NCBI GenBank assembly: GCA_950097015.1
Contig: CATNEN010000012.1
Coordinates: 1,481,501 to 1,545,500, forward strand
Direction: 5' to 3'
From: Macrostomum hystrix
Lineage: Eukaryota > Platyhelminthes > Macrostomidae
DNA: 64,000 nt
Numbering within the stretch: the stretch's first letter is position 1; every line of letters starts with the position of its first letter. Of this stretch, positions 37,701 to 48,000 are shown in pieces. Made by a program: the position numbers and the translations under genes. The notes beneath the pieces are model-generated. The model searched no databases and was not told the DNA's origin. It saw nothing but the letters and a program-made list of their open reading frames with translations.

Positions 37701-39288
37701 ACAATTACAATAATAATTACAATAATTACAAAGAAGAAAGGCCGATCCGCCTGCATATTTTCTTGAATCTAATTATGTTTCAGTGTAGCAGAAGTACTAA
37801 TAATAAATTCATTTCTCGTTTTTGTGTCGTTCAAAACTTAAATACAAACGATTTGGTCAGTCGAGTTAGCTAAACTACAATTGTTCTATTCCGTTAACAA
37901 GTCCTATGAAAACTACATACCTGAGGTAGAGCGGCCACTTCTTGTCTAACGCCAGCTTGAAGGAGCTGTGCGCGAAATCTCGAATGCTCGCGTCAGTGTT
38001 GTACATGGCCAGAGCAACGCCCGGATCCGTGAAATGGAAAACCTGGTGCTCAATGGGTGCTTGATCCGGTACATCAGGCGTCCACTTGATCTCAAGCTTG
38101 CCTGGCCCGGGCACCACGAAGTCAGTCGCTTTGTACTGATCACCGAAGGCGTGTCGACCAATCACAATCGACTTGGTCCAGCCGGGCACCAGGCGTGGCA
38201 CATTCTTACAGATGATGGCCTCGCGAAACACTGTGCCGCCTAGGATGTTGCGAATTGTGCCATTGGGACTGCGCCACATCTGTTTGAGGCCGAACTCGGT
38301 GACTCGCTGCTCGTCCGGAGTGATTGTGGCACACTTGATGCCGACATTGTGCTGCATGATAGCGTAGGCGCAGTCCACTGTCACTGTGGGCGGTTTAAAC
38401 AAACAGATGCTACTGCTAAGCTATTGAAAGAGAAGTGTGAACTGCATACAGCAAGCGAACTTTTTTATTAAGTTGAAGTCGGAGAAACGAAAAAACAGAT
38501 TGTTCATAAGTTTTCAAAGCGCCATACGCTCGTATACATTCGACTTACCCTGATCGTTTGTAGCGTCACGATTCTCGATTCCAAGGTCAAAGAAATGAAT
38601 TTCCAGGTCCACAAATGGCAAGATCAGTTTCTCCTTAATGAGATCCCAGATGATCCTAGATTGGTAATAATGTTAGAATGACAGGATGACAGACAAAAAA
38701 ACAGTATTACAGTCAATCTGCCATTTACTAAAAACAATATATATTAATAAGCAAAACAACTTTAATAATGTATCGATAATCAAGTATGAAATCTGGACAA
38801 TTGTTGTCAGACTCATATCAATGTAACTAGCACCAGAAAAAATGCATCACAGATTGCAATTCTATTCATTGCTGTACTATTCTGTTCTTTTGACTGCTCA
38901 TTTAAAAAAGTAATAAAATTAAAGTGTACATTTCTCTACTTAAAATAAAAAACGTATACTTGTTTTAAGCACAGATACTAGTATTATTATTGGTATTCTA
39001 GTATCTATGGTTCTAAGCTAAAGCTAATTCTGCTTTCTGCAGAAGTAGAAAAAAATTAGGTTTACCAAAGAATTAGACTGAGTTAGGTACACTTTTTTAT
39101 TTTGGTTTGTTAATAAAAATTTTTATAGTGAAAACTTATCAACAATAACTCACCGAGTCATCTCATCGCCTTGCATTTCGACAACTGCTCCACCTGAATG
39201 CAACAAATATTATTTGATTATATTTGAACTTAAACAAATAGAAATAAAACATTATTTTTCAAATGCACTGCTTACCCGCAATCTTCAT
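25354..39288 (-). CDS. IDH1: NADP-dependent isocitrate dehydrogenase, cytosolic type
   Basis: Oxidative decarboxylation of isocitrate to 2-oxoglutarate with NADPH production. Minus-strand exons with agreeing phases: 39288-39276 (ATG), 39193-39154, 38655-38549, 38383-37921, 36560-36039 and 25447-25354 (or the identical 22476-22383); 412 aa against 414 for human IDH1. The start [18 protein letters not shown] has no mitochondrial presequence. Active-site segments are all present: [22 protein letters not shown] (the arginine equivalent to human R132), [14 protein letters not shown] and [10 protein letters not shown]. The C-terminus is AKI rather than the peroxisomal AKL of human IDH1. The last intron (about 10.6 kb) consists almost wholly of a minisatellite. 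The gene is divergent from UFD1, about 1.8 kb between start codons. Identity very secure. Confidence 0.96.
25557..35872. repeat. 10.3-kb purine-rich composite minisatellite in IDH1 last intron
   Basis: About 300 tandem units without interruption. Main types: 34 bp (GGATAAGAGAGGAGACACGG plus GTAGGATAAGACAG), 39 bp (AGGATAAGATAGGAGACAG ending), 18 bp (GGATAAGAGAGGAGACAG) and a diverged 34-mer with GAGATACGGATTGGATAAGA. Blocks are arranged in higher-order repeats: 39-mer clusters at about 25780-27020, 29390-29970 and 32700-33420, and blocks of 34-mers at 27500-27860 and 30900-32200. The plus strand is almost pure A/G with few C and T, so the strand transcribed as IDH1 pre-mRNA is pyrimidine-rich and lacks stops in all three frames for over 10 kb. 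That is a composition effect, not evidence of protein. Confidence 0.97.
36722..36825 (+). repeat. possible tRNA-like SINE fragment with ATA tail
   Basis: A B-box-like TTAGTTCGTATCC follows CAGAGCATGCTG, and the piece ends in a run of AATAAT. Weak evidence; it adjoins a family 2 SINE in IDH1 intron 4. Confidence 0.3.
36826..37052 (-). repeat. tRNA-derived SINE, family 2, copy c
   Basis: Plus strand shows CTGTTCAGTCCATGGACTGG, GAACTGAAGCAATGCAGAGT, CTTGCTAAAGGACACAAA and the reversed head (GGTAATCGAACCCCC, then CTAGGCTACAACCCC). It lies in the IDH1 intron between exons 36039-36560 and 37921-38383. Confidence 0.85.
37583..37835. repeat. about 100-bp direct duplication in IDH1 intron
   Basis: 37583-37684 recurs at 37734-37835 (offset 151) with no mismatch that I see; it includes GGCCGATCCGCCTGCATATT and GTTTCAGTGTAGCAGAAGTA. 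The spacer is an AT-rich near-palindromic stretch (AATTAATTGTAATTAATTAC). Confidence 0.88.
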
Positions 39289-40980
39289 TTTTTCTTAAAT
39301 ATTTCAAACTGATTATGATCAATTACTAGTTTAAAAATAGCTTAAAAGCACCAAGAAAATTACTTACATTTAGTGGACTTCAAAAAGCAACAACTCATGC
39401 AAATTATCACAAAACCTGCTTTAGCTCTGAAGTAAAAAACAAAAATACTTTTAAAAAATCTGTACTTATGCACATTTCTTCATAAAACAATTAAGGGACA
39501 AATTATCGGGTAGATTTGCTTTACTAATAAACCACGGTTAAATAAAATCCGCAAAAGTTCCTTGTGTTTAAAATAAACGAACTAGCGTATGGCCTATTTA
39601 AGAATCGCACCCTTAATTTTTTTATTTAGCTGATTTTAATACCCATGACGTTATTTTCGTTTTTCAACTGATAATAATTACCTCCCTGGAATGACTCATT
39701 GAAGCCAAATGAGACTGATAAAACACATCAAAGCGCCTAACTTTTTTGTCTTATGTCATTAATATTTCACCTTGGCTTAGAATCTAGCTACTGAAGTTAC
39801 TAAACTATTCATTTTACTTAGTCATTGCTGGTCATAGTCATAGATTACAAAGGGAAAGTGTATAGTGACTGTGATAGCAATATGCTTTGTTAATGTTGAT
39901 TATGCTCTCCCTGGTATTCATGCAGTAGGCCTAGGTATTTTTGGTTGCCACCCACAAGCAGCAATGTAATATGACAACCTATGCCTATGGCTCTAATCCT
40001 GTGGTGGTACACTTACTTTTTACTCAAAAGCTTAACTTTCGAATTATCAATAACACACAAGTAGAAATACTATTGTATTTCCAAGCATGTTCAGATGTAA
40101 TAGATACAAATGCTTATATTATCTACACAGAAGTCTTGCCAATATTGGTTCTTTCAGATGCCATGAAACTCAAGTTTTTGAATGACTTCACTGACCACTA
40201 ATTCTGACAGTCAGAATTTTTTGTATTTAAATTTTTCCTATTATTTGTTGCTAGCAACTATTACATGTGTCTACATATTTCTTGATTAGGCCTAGGGTTA
40301 ATTATTAGGACGTCATAACAAGAATAGGCCCTATTCAAGTCTAATGTTATATGCAAAATGTTTTGAACTACATGCAAAATCTTGTTGCAGTTGCAATATA
40401 TATAATATTTCTAGGGCTTTTATGTTACAGCAAAATATACTTTCAAATGTTATTATTATTATTTTATTATTAATTATTCAATGTGCACTATTGCACACTT
40501 ATTTTACTTGTATTGGCCTATTGTTTAGCTCTTGCAAATAAAGGTTTTAGAAAATCAAAGTAATATTTTTGGTAACTATGATTATGAACAGCAGCTTTAT
40601 AGCTAATTTAATATAAGTAAGAGTATTCACAAAAGTAAGCATTGTTTATCTTGGCTTAGCTATACATGAATATAAAAATTAAATATAGGTACTTTAATTC
40701 ATTAACATCACTGCCATTTTGACTATGCCCTTGCTATATATGAATGGCAAGTTTATTAATTGATTTTTCATAATATTGCAATATAACATACATATATTTT
40801 ATATAACCTTAACTAGATTTCTGATTTATAGAAAATGACCATAGTTATACTCCCTGACAAGAATAATTGCTATAGTAAAACATTTTCTGTACGCCAGTCA
40901 CTATGTTCTCTACACTGTTTGTCTCTATGCTCCCACTAACTATTGGTTAACTCAATTACAACTCAATCACACTGCCGCAG
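39289..40980. other. divergent promoter region, IDH1/UFD1
   Basis: About 1.7 kb of AT-rich DNA between the IDH1 start (minus) and the UFD1 leader (plus). Promoters of both genes should lie here. No coding exon or defined element was recognised; the short open frames are AT-rich and unlike the neighbouring exons. Confidence 0.4.
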
Positions 40981-41090
40981 GTGTGCACTTTGGAGGACCT
41001 GGTTAGTAACGAGGTGCCCATGGCCACCCCATCCAGGTGGGTCGCCAATGAACAGTGGTAAACATATGAGACTGATCAAGCAGCTCAGCG

Positions 41091-43103
41091 ATGAATACAG
41101 TTTTTAGCCTGATGTTTGGCGACGCTCCGCCAGTCGAGGACTTCTCAAACAGCTATCGATGCTATTCGTACAACATGCACGAAGGCTCCGACCTCGCACG
41201 CGAGACCCTGCGCCGCGGTGGTCACATCCTGCTGCCACAGTCGGCACTGCGCGACATGTCTCTGGCGTCGGCTGGCGGCGATGGTAGCGCGTCCGCCGGC
41301 CCGATGATCTTCAGCGTCACTAGCAACGGCCGGTCTGCGCTGGCCGGCGTACACGAATTCACAGCTCCAGAGGGTGTGATCCTGGCGCCTGATTGGTTGA
41401 TGCACCGGCTGCAGCTGTCGGACTCTGGCACCTCCATTGTGCGGGTTTCCGCCCTGCCGCCTGACCAGCGACCACCGTTAGGCACTTTTGCCAGACTGCG
41501 ACAGCGCAAGAGCGAGCAGCTGCAGACTCGCGACTTCTTGGCCGAAGTTGAGGATCCAAAGGTGCGGATTTCTGCCGAAATCATCCTCTTTGCCAGTGGT
41601 CGGCAAACTCCGCGCCGCGGGCCAGATGCGGCCCTCGAAGCTCCCAAATCCGGCCCGTTGCGCCTTCCCACACCTCTAGTATCCTGCCTCATCTCTCTCA
41701 TCTGGAGATGGAGAGTCTCATCTCTCCCATATCTTATCTCTCCCATGTCTCATGTCTCCTGTGTCTCATCTCTCCCATGTCTCACCTCTCACATGTCTCG
41801 TCTCTCCCCTGTCTCGTCTCTCCCGTGTCTCATCTTTCCCGTGTCTCATCTCTCCCCTGTCTCGTCTCTCCGGTGTCTCATCTTTCCCGTGTCTCATCTC
41901 TCCTGTGTCTCATCTCTCCTGTGTCTCATCTATCCCATGTCTCATCTCTCCCCTGTCTCGTCTCTCCCGTGTCTCATCTTTCCCGTGTCTCATCTCTCCT
42001 GTGTCTCATCTATCCAATGTCTCATCTTTCCCGTGTCTCATCTCTCCCCTGTCTCGTCTCTCCGGTGTCTCATCTTTCCCGTGTCTCATCTCTCCTGTGT
42101 CTCATCTCTCCTGTGTCTCATCTATCCCATGTCTCATCTCTCCCCTGTCTCGTCTCTCCCGTGTCTCATCTTTCCCGTGTCTCATCTCTCCTGTGTCTCA
42201 TCTATCCAATGTCTCATCTATCCCATGTCTCATCTCTCCCCTGTCACATCTTTCCCCTGTCTCATCTCTCCCCTGTCTAATGTCTCCCCTATCTCAAATT
42301 CCTTCAGTTAATGCGGGTCGGTGTCGTCTTTTAGGTTCCTCTGTGGCCCCGCACGCTAATAAGTTTGCCGACCTCTTCTCTATGCCTTATCCAACTAGCT
42401 AGCCGGACAATGTGAATTCCAGACGTTATTTCTATAAATTTAAATTTCTAATCTTTTTTTTATGAATTCCTCCACAAAAATCGCACAGGCTGTCCTTGAA
42501 CGTCGCCTCCGCAACTTTATTTGCCTTAGTGTGGGCGATGAGATTGAATTGGAACTTGAAGACCGGCGCTACCTGCTTGACGTTGTCGAACTGCGCCCGG
42601 CGGCATCCGTCTGCATCGTTGACTGCGACCTGGCAGTGGACTTTGACGCCGGCGTTGCACCATTGCCTGGCATTCGAGAAACAACTGTTGATCAGGATCA
42701 GGACAGTGAAGCTGATGCCGAACTGGTCAACGCTGCAGCGAGCGATACCGAGAACTCCGGCTTCGGCCCGGCGGCTCGGTCAGTAAACTCCGACGCGGAG
42801 CAATCTTCGACAACAGTCTCGACAGCTGAATTCCGACGCGACGGAGCTGCCGCCTCTAGTTTGACTCGCGGCCGGCCCAACTTTGACTACAAACCTGGCG
42901 CGTTGAGCTTTCCCCAGCACCGGTACCCGCCACCGGCACGAGCTCAGTTAGCAGGCCGGCACAATGAGAACAAACTGTTCAAAGCCTTCAGCGGATCTGG
43001 ACACACTTTGGGCGGGGCCAGTCGAGCGCAAAACAGTCGTGGGGGAGAAAAGCGTCGTTTGGGTCACTGCAGTGAGCTGCCAGTGGTTCCTTCCTGGGGT
43101 TGA
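41091..43103 (+). CDS. UFD1: UFD1, ubiquitin recognition factor in ERAD
   Basis: UFD1 pairs with NPL4 as cofactor of the p97/VCP ATPase and binds polyubiquitinated substrates for proteasomal degradation. Two exons join in phase 0: 41091-41561 (donor AAG-GTGCGG) and 42489-43103 (acceptor CGCACAG), 361 aa. Exon 1 holds the double-psi barrel N-domain (SYRCYSYNMHEGSDL, GGHILLPQSALRDMS, FTAPEGVILAPDWLMHRLQL). Exon 2 continues it (RLRNFICLSVGDEIE, VCIVDCDLAVDFDAG) and ends with the C-terminal FDYKPGALSFP and KAFSGSGHTLGG motifs. The start at 41091 aligns well with the family. An alternative start at 41020 (MATPS, with a 71-bp intron to 41108) is also in frame. The intron is almost entirely a MITE. 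An AATAAA lies at 43291-43296. Confidence 0.94.
41594..42377 (-). mobile_element. hAT-type MITE with minisatellite core, in UFD1 intron
   Basis: Ends CAGTGGTCGGCAAACTCCG at 41594 and, reversed, GTCGGCAAACTTATTA near 42372-42357, matching the family at 20952. Flanks CTCTTTGC (41586-41593) and CTCTATGC (42378-42385) agree in 7 of 8 bases, a likely target duplication. Relative to the copy at 20952 it is inverted, and its inner repeat (TCTCATCTCTCCCGTG-like, about 41680-42290) has grown to about 600 bp. Confidence 0.85.
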
Positions 43104-43290
43104 AGTATTTCAGTTCCGAAAGTGTTTTTCTATTCAAGGCTGTGTTCGTTCACCTGTTTTAACAAATAGTGCCTTTGTTGTCGCACTTCAGACTCTTTAA
43201 AAGTTTTTTTATTCGTTCTTTTTTAAGTACGTACATGTGAGCACACTGTGAGTATGTAGGTACTTAAGTACTTGACTTGAGTACTCTAAT

Positions 43291-43296
43291 AATAAA
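43291..43296 (+). terminator. AATAAA, probable UFD1 poly(A) signal
   Basis: AATAAA 188 bases after the UFD1 stop codon, just before a SINE. Confidence 0.5.
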
Positions 43297-43316
43297 GTAC
43301 TGTGGGTACTGGGACA

Positions 43317-43605
43317 TCATTTAGTGACACCAGACCCGCAGCCAGCGAGGAGGCAATTCCGCCCATTCCGCTGACACTTTAGCACAAACGCACACAGATA
43401 CTGTACGCAGGCACACGCTCACACAGGTGCGTACATCTGCCCTGACTTTCTCATCGTCAGGCAGTGCACACTTCACTGTGCCTTGGAGGTTGGCCCTCAA
43501 GGGCGTAAATTGCATGACAAGCCCCCAAGCCTTCTCTCCGCGGCTGCGCCCCAAATAAATGTGGCCTCGCCGCGGAATCGAGCTTAGGGACCTTGGTGCG
43601 AGTGA
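43317..43605 (-). repeat. tRNA-derived SINE, family 1, copy after UFD1
   Basis: Plus strand has AGACCCGCAGCCAGCGAGGA, then CTTGGAGGTTGGCCCTCAAG, GGCTGCGCCCCAAATAAATG and the reversed B box (CGCGGAATCGAGC). The tRNA-like head is cut just beyond GGTGCGAG. Confidence 0.85.
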
Positions 43606-44226
43606 CCTTCCGACTTGAGTACTCTAGAACTCGTGATAACAAAGGACATGTTTGGGAAAGCCTTTTTTAAAACAAATAATGAAATCAGTGTTCCTGTTTT
43701 TTACTAAGTATAATTCATTCTAAAAATGCTAATGCTAACAATGTAGATATTTTTACTGAATGAGCATGTGATGTGACTATTGTGGAAACCTTTTAAACTT
43801 ATTAGTGTAATTGATTTGTTATGCAGATTGGATGTCTTGTGAACATGTCACTGACACATGTCAGTGTCACCAGATAAAACAATACAAAAGCACATTTTAT
43901 ACTGTTTGTACAGTGATGGTTTAGTTTTGTCAGCTAGCACATCATGTTTGCCAAATTTTAGACCTGTATCGATTTTGTGAATTTTATTTTTACACCGCTA
44001 CTAATTGGATTCTGCCTCTGAAATGGCAAGAAAAAACATTAGTTTTTTCATTTTCAGATTTTCATAGTGTAGAACACTTCGAAATGTATATTTCGCTTTT
44101 ATAGACTTTCGAGAAGTCAATATTGAAATTTTAATATATTAAATTAAATTTTTAATAAACGGATTGCCACAGCATAAACTTCTATTTGCTATTTGCACTT
44201 TTTTGTTAATTCGGTTTCATTCCAAG
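43606..44226. other. intergenic, 3' flank of homeobox gene
   Basis: AT-rich DNA. TTTATT on the plus strand near 43983 could be the poly(A) signal of the minus-strand homeobox gene. Nothing else recognised. Confidence 0.35.
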
Positions 44227-45821
44227 TCAGTGCATTCCACTAGATGGCATAGGAGCAGTGGAATAGTTGCAGAATTCTTGAAGCATATGATGGTGCTGCG
44301 GCTGGTGCTGACTATGACGATGCTGCAGCTCCAGCTGCGGCTGCTGATAGGCTGGTGTCGGCAGGGACGACGTTGAGCACCATTGGCAGTCGCAGCAGGC
44401 GCCTTCATCTATCGGGTTAACCGTCGCCATAGTCCAGTCGTGTGAGGCTGCATTTTAGAGAATGTGACGATGAAGACAGAAGTTTTAGCTAAGGCTGGTA
44501 ATTCATTTCACTGCTGCTACGTTCGGGTGCATCACAAATAATTGTCAGTTCTACTGTTAAGCAAGTATTGAAGGACTAGAACTATGTTAGTAGATTTCAC
44601 ACTAGCAAGCAACCTTACCAACAGTTTGGCTTGCGGAGCCACCCCAGCAGGTGCCATTGCAACAGCAGCAGTCGCACTGGTAGCCGCCACCTGCTGTTGG
44701 ATAAACTGTTGAATTTGGCGGAGCCGTTGGGTCTGGCATCATTGCGGCTGCTGCCGCACGAACCGGTTGTTTGAGTTGTTCAAGTTGACTTTGCTGCCGC
44801 TGAAGCGGCTGTGGTTGCAGTGGTGCAGTCATTGGAACAACTCCTTTGCTTGCCGCTGGCGCCGGTTTTCTGTGAGATGGTGGCGGTGGAGGTGGCGGCG
44901 GGGGCTGCGGCGGAGGTGGCTCGGGATGAACTCCGCAGACTCTGCGCAGCGAAGTCTCCACCCAGTGCCGATGCTCCTCCGGGTTTTCGCGCTTCATTTT
45001 TGACCTGACGATTTTTTATTTGTTGGTTAATATACGAGCTATATATTTCTCCCTGATTCATTTGCAGTCACGTCGAAGAGATCCTTAAGTGAGGAGTAAC
45101 AATGAAGCTGTTTTTGCTATAAATAGTCTATATGTTCGAGCTGTAGGGGTTGGTGGCTGAGAAATTAACGCGTTTGCCTCTCGCACCAAGGTCCCTGAGC
45201 TCGATTCCGCCGTGAGGCCGCGTTTGTTTGGGGCGCAGCCACAGGGAGAAGGCGACCCTCTTACGCCCTTGAGGGCCAACCTCCATGGCACAGTGACGTG
45301 TACACTGCCTGACGATGAGAAAGTCAGGACAGACGTACACACCTGTGCGAGCGTAAGCCTGCGTACGGTATTTGTGTGTGTGTGCTCAGGAGTCAGCGAC
45401 TCGCTGTCTCCTCGCTGGCTGCGGATCTAGTGTCACCAAATGATGTGCCCGCAGCCCTCCTGAGATTGAATCAAATGAACTCTTCTCTTAGCTGAGCAGC
45501 GCACCTGTAGTTCTGAAACCAGGTCTCAATGATCTTGCAGTCCAGAGTTAGCCGGAGCGCCAGATCCTGAACGACGGCCTGCGGTGGATATCGATTGCAA
45601 TTGAAGAATGCATCGCGCAGCACCCGCTTCTGCTGGTGACTGAAGGTTGTTCTCTTGCGCCGCTTCACTGCCGTAGCCGCCTGCTGCTGCTGCTGCAGGT
45701 GAAACGACGTGGTTGAGCTGCCCTCTTCTTCAACAGCTTGAGAACTGTTCGGCGACGATGGAATATGCGGCGCCACATCCATGAGGTAGTTGAATGTACC
45801 GCCACCAGCTGGCTGCTGCAT
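44227..45821 (-). CDS. divergent homeodomain transcription factor
   Basis: Three minus-strand exons join in phase: 45821-45505, 45004-44619 and 44447-44227 (stop), about 307 aa. The homeodomain spans the first junction: KRRKRTTFSHQQKRVLRDAF, a central RYPPQAVVQDLALRL, then helix 3 IIETWFQNYRSKMKRE, where RSKMKRE comes from exon 2. W48, F49, Q50, N51 and R53 are kept; position 52, usually Arg or Lys, is Tyr. The N-terminal region has a poly-Gln run, the middle a poly-Pro run (about 44885-44945) and the C-terminal part is Cys-, Gln- and His-rich. I cannot assign a homeobox class. The first ATG in frame is at 45821. Upstream of it (45840-46000, minus) is an open but out-of-frame stretch that might be a further exon, so the 5' end is uncertain. 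It would act as a nuclear DNA-binding regulator. Confidence 0.82.
45147..45462 (+). repeat. tRNA-derived SINE, family 1, full-length copy in homeobox intron
   Basis: Begins GGGGTTGGTGGCTGAGAAAT (A box region), then CTGAGCTCGATTCCGCCG (B box), TGTTTGGGGCGCAGCCACAG, ACGCCCTTGAGGGCCAACCT, a TG run, CTCAGGAGTCAGCG and an end with GCAGCCCTCCTGA. It occupies much of intron 1 (45005-45504) of the homeobox gene, in opposite orientation to that gene. Confidence 0.87.
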
Positions 45822-46019
45822 CGCTGACGGTGCCACCACTGATCTGCGCGATTAAATTTTGCTGTAGTAGTAGATGAGCGGACAGCCGGCTCTGGTAATC
45901 CTTGTGAGAACCGGAGCTGGGAGAATTGTCGTGATTTATAGTGGCACCGAATCGTGGAGGGAGGGAGATGGGAAAGGGAAAATTGGCTAGGTATGCCAGC
46001 ACCGCAATTCACTTGTTGG

Positions 46020-46689
46020 TCTAAGTGTCCCGGTGTGTGCTACCGCTCAGTGTATGTCGTGACTAGCAACTTTTTTCTGAGTCAAATAAAGCGAGAGAGG
46101 AAAAGAAGTGACTTCTAAATGGACCGCCTTCCGGATTGTCGTGAAATCCCCGGTGGAGGAGCCTCGACGCAGATACGGAGCTGGCGCCGTAGAGGATTTG
46201 ATGAAGGTTAATCCTGGGCCTATGTGATCTCTGATCCATCTCTAGAAGGCTCTCTTTCTAGTTGCTCGATGGAGCTACTTTCGACTCGGCAATATTTACA
46301 CTTAAAATCCTGGCAGCCAGTTTCGGATAGAGGGGAAGTGGCGGGGGCTTTTGGGAATGTTGATTTGAGCTGTAGCTAGCAGGCACACAAAGACACGTGT
46401 GCCTGCTGGGTGGGGACTGAAAGCTATGCGATTCACTAGTCACTAACGCCGCCACTCCTGATCCTCCAATCTGATATTTTCGAGTCACCCATTTGGAAAT
46501 TGAGAGCCGCCCTTGTCGTCCTCAACTCTCACGCAATGGTTTACGATTGTATAAAAATGCCTTCTAATTGTCTATGTGATAGTCAAGTGTTATAATATGC
46601 TTGCAGCTGAAGATGAAAATTACTCGGCTTAAATTATCTCGTACAATGCAATTGGAGAAATTTTCAGTAGAACAGACTGTGAAAATTAA
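46020..46689. other. intergenic, probable upstream region of homeobox gene
   Basis: No gene recognised. It lies 5' of the minus-strand homeobox gene and ends where the gypsy fragment begins. Confidence 0.35.
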
Positions 46690-48000
46690 GACGCATCGCT
46701 GGGCCGCGTGCTACGCTGCCTGCAGACTGGCGCGCCCATCGGCGCCGAGCTGAGCGACTACGCCCGGCGGCAGACGGAGCTGTCGGTTGACCAAGGCTGC
46801 GTGCTGTGGGGCGCCAGAGTCGTAGTGCCAGCGGCGCTGCACGATCACGTGATCCAAGAGCTCCACCAGGCGCATCCAGGCACCAGCAGAACGCGTGCCC
46901 TAGCTCGCAGCTACGTCTGGTGGCCAGGAATCGACGGCGATTTGGAGGCTGCAACAAAGACCTGCAGGACCTGTCAGCTCAACCAACCCGACCCGCCAAA
47001 GGCGCCCGTGCAGCCGTGGCCGTTCCCGTCGGAGCTGTGGGAGCGCCTGCATGTCGACTTCGCCGGGCCTGTCGACGGTCACGTGTACCTGGTGGTGGTG
47101 GACGCCCACAGCAAGTGGCCGGAGGTCGTGCGGATGCGCGGCACCACAGCGGCAGCCACAATCGTGAGTCTGCGGGAAATCTTCGCCCGCCAAGGCATCC
47201 CGCGCACGCTGGTGTCCAACAACGGGCCGCAGTTCGCCTCCGCCGAGTTCGCCGAATTCACCCGAGCCAATGGCATTCGTCATGTGTTCTCGGCACCGTT
47301 CCATCCTGCCACGAATGGCCAAGCCGAGCGCTTCATCCAAGTTCTAAAGCGGCATCTGCTCAAGAGCGGTCATTCTGATGCCGAGCTCCAGCGACTGCTG
47401 CTCGGCTACCGCAACACGCCGCACAGATTCAGCGGCGTCGCTCCCAGCCAGCTGCTCATCGGCCGGCGGCTCCGATGCCGCCTGGATCTACTGGCACAGT
47501 CACTGGCCGAGGATGTGAGACAGCGACAGGAGCAGCTGCTACCGAGCAGGAAGGCGGCACGTGGGTTCCAAACCGGCGATCGTGTGCTCTTCCACAATTT
47601 CAGCGCCGGCGCGAGGGCCGGCGACACGCCGCGCTGGACGGAGGGCGTCATCAAGGGCGCTGGCAGCCGCAACTGCATCGTCGACTCGCAGAGCGGTCAG
47701 CACATGCGGCATGCGGATGCCGACGCTGACGGCTTCGACCTGGACCTCGCTGATGCCGGCCAGCCGCTGACTGATGGCGGCGGTGACACGACCCCGAGAG
47801 CTCGCGGCGCGCGTGCCACTCCTGATACTGTCGCCAGCGGCGCCACCGTCGGCGAGGCGGCACCCGAACCCGCCGACGGACCAGAGAGCAACGCGCGTCA
47901 GGATGCCGCGACTCCCTGGCGGTACCCTCTGAGAGCTCGTGGCCCACATGAGAGACTGCAGCTGTGATGGGGAAAACTGACTCAGAGGGGAGATGTGATG
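46690..48000 (+). mobile_element. Ty3/gypsy pol 3' end: integrase, catalytic residue changed
   Basis: An uninterrupted frame of 426 codons (46690-47967) starts right after a stop with no methionine, so the element is 5'-truncated. In order it has an HHCC zinc-binding domain (LHQAHPG, then CRTCQ), WWPGIDGDLE, and the catalytic core with HVDFAGP, NNGPQF and NGQAERF. The second catalytic position, normally Asp in a DNG motif, is Asn (codon AAC at about 47218-47220), so the enzyme should be inactive. A C-terminal domain (GDRVLFHN) and a Pro/Ala-rich tail follow. A polypurine tract (AGAGGGGAGA, 47984-47993) precedes a possible 3' LTR start (TGTGATG, 47994); its end cannot be set because no 5' LTR is present. 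It differs from the decayed copy at 1-850. Confidence 0.9.

Noticed and set aside
41562-42402. UFD1 exon 1 extended by a Ser/Leu-rich repeat tail
   Set aside because: The sequence is a MITE with terminal repeats inside an intron; the next exon continues the UFD1 fold in phase.
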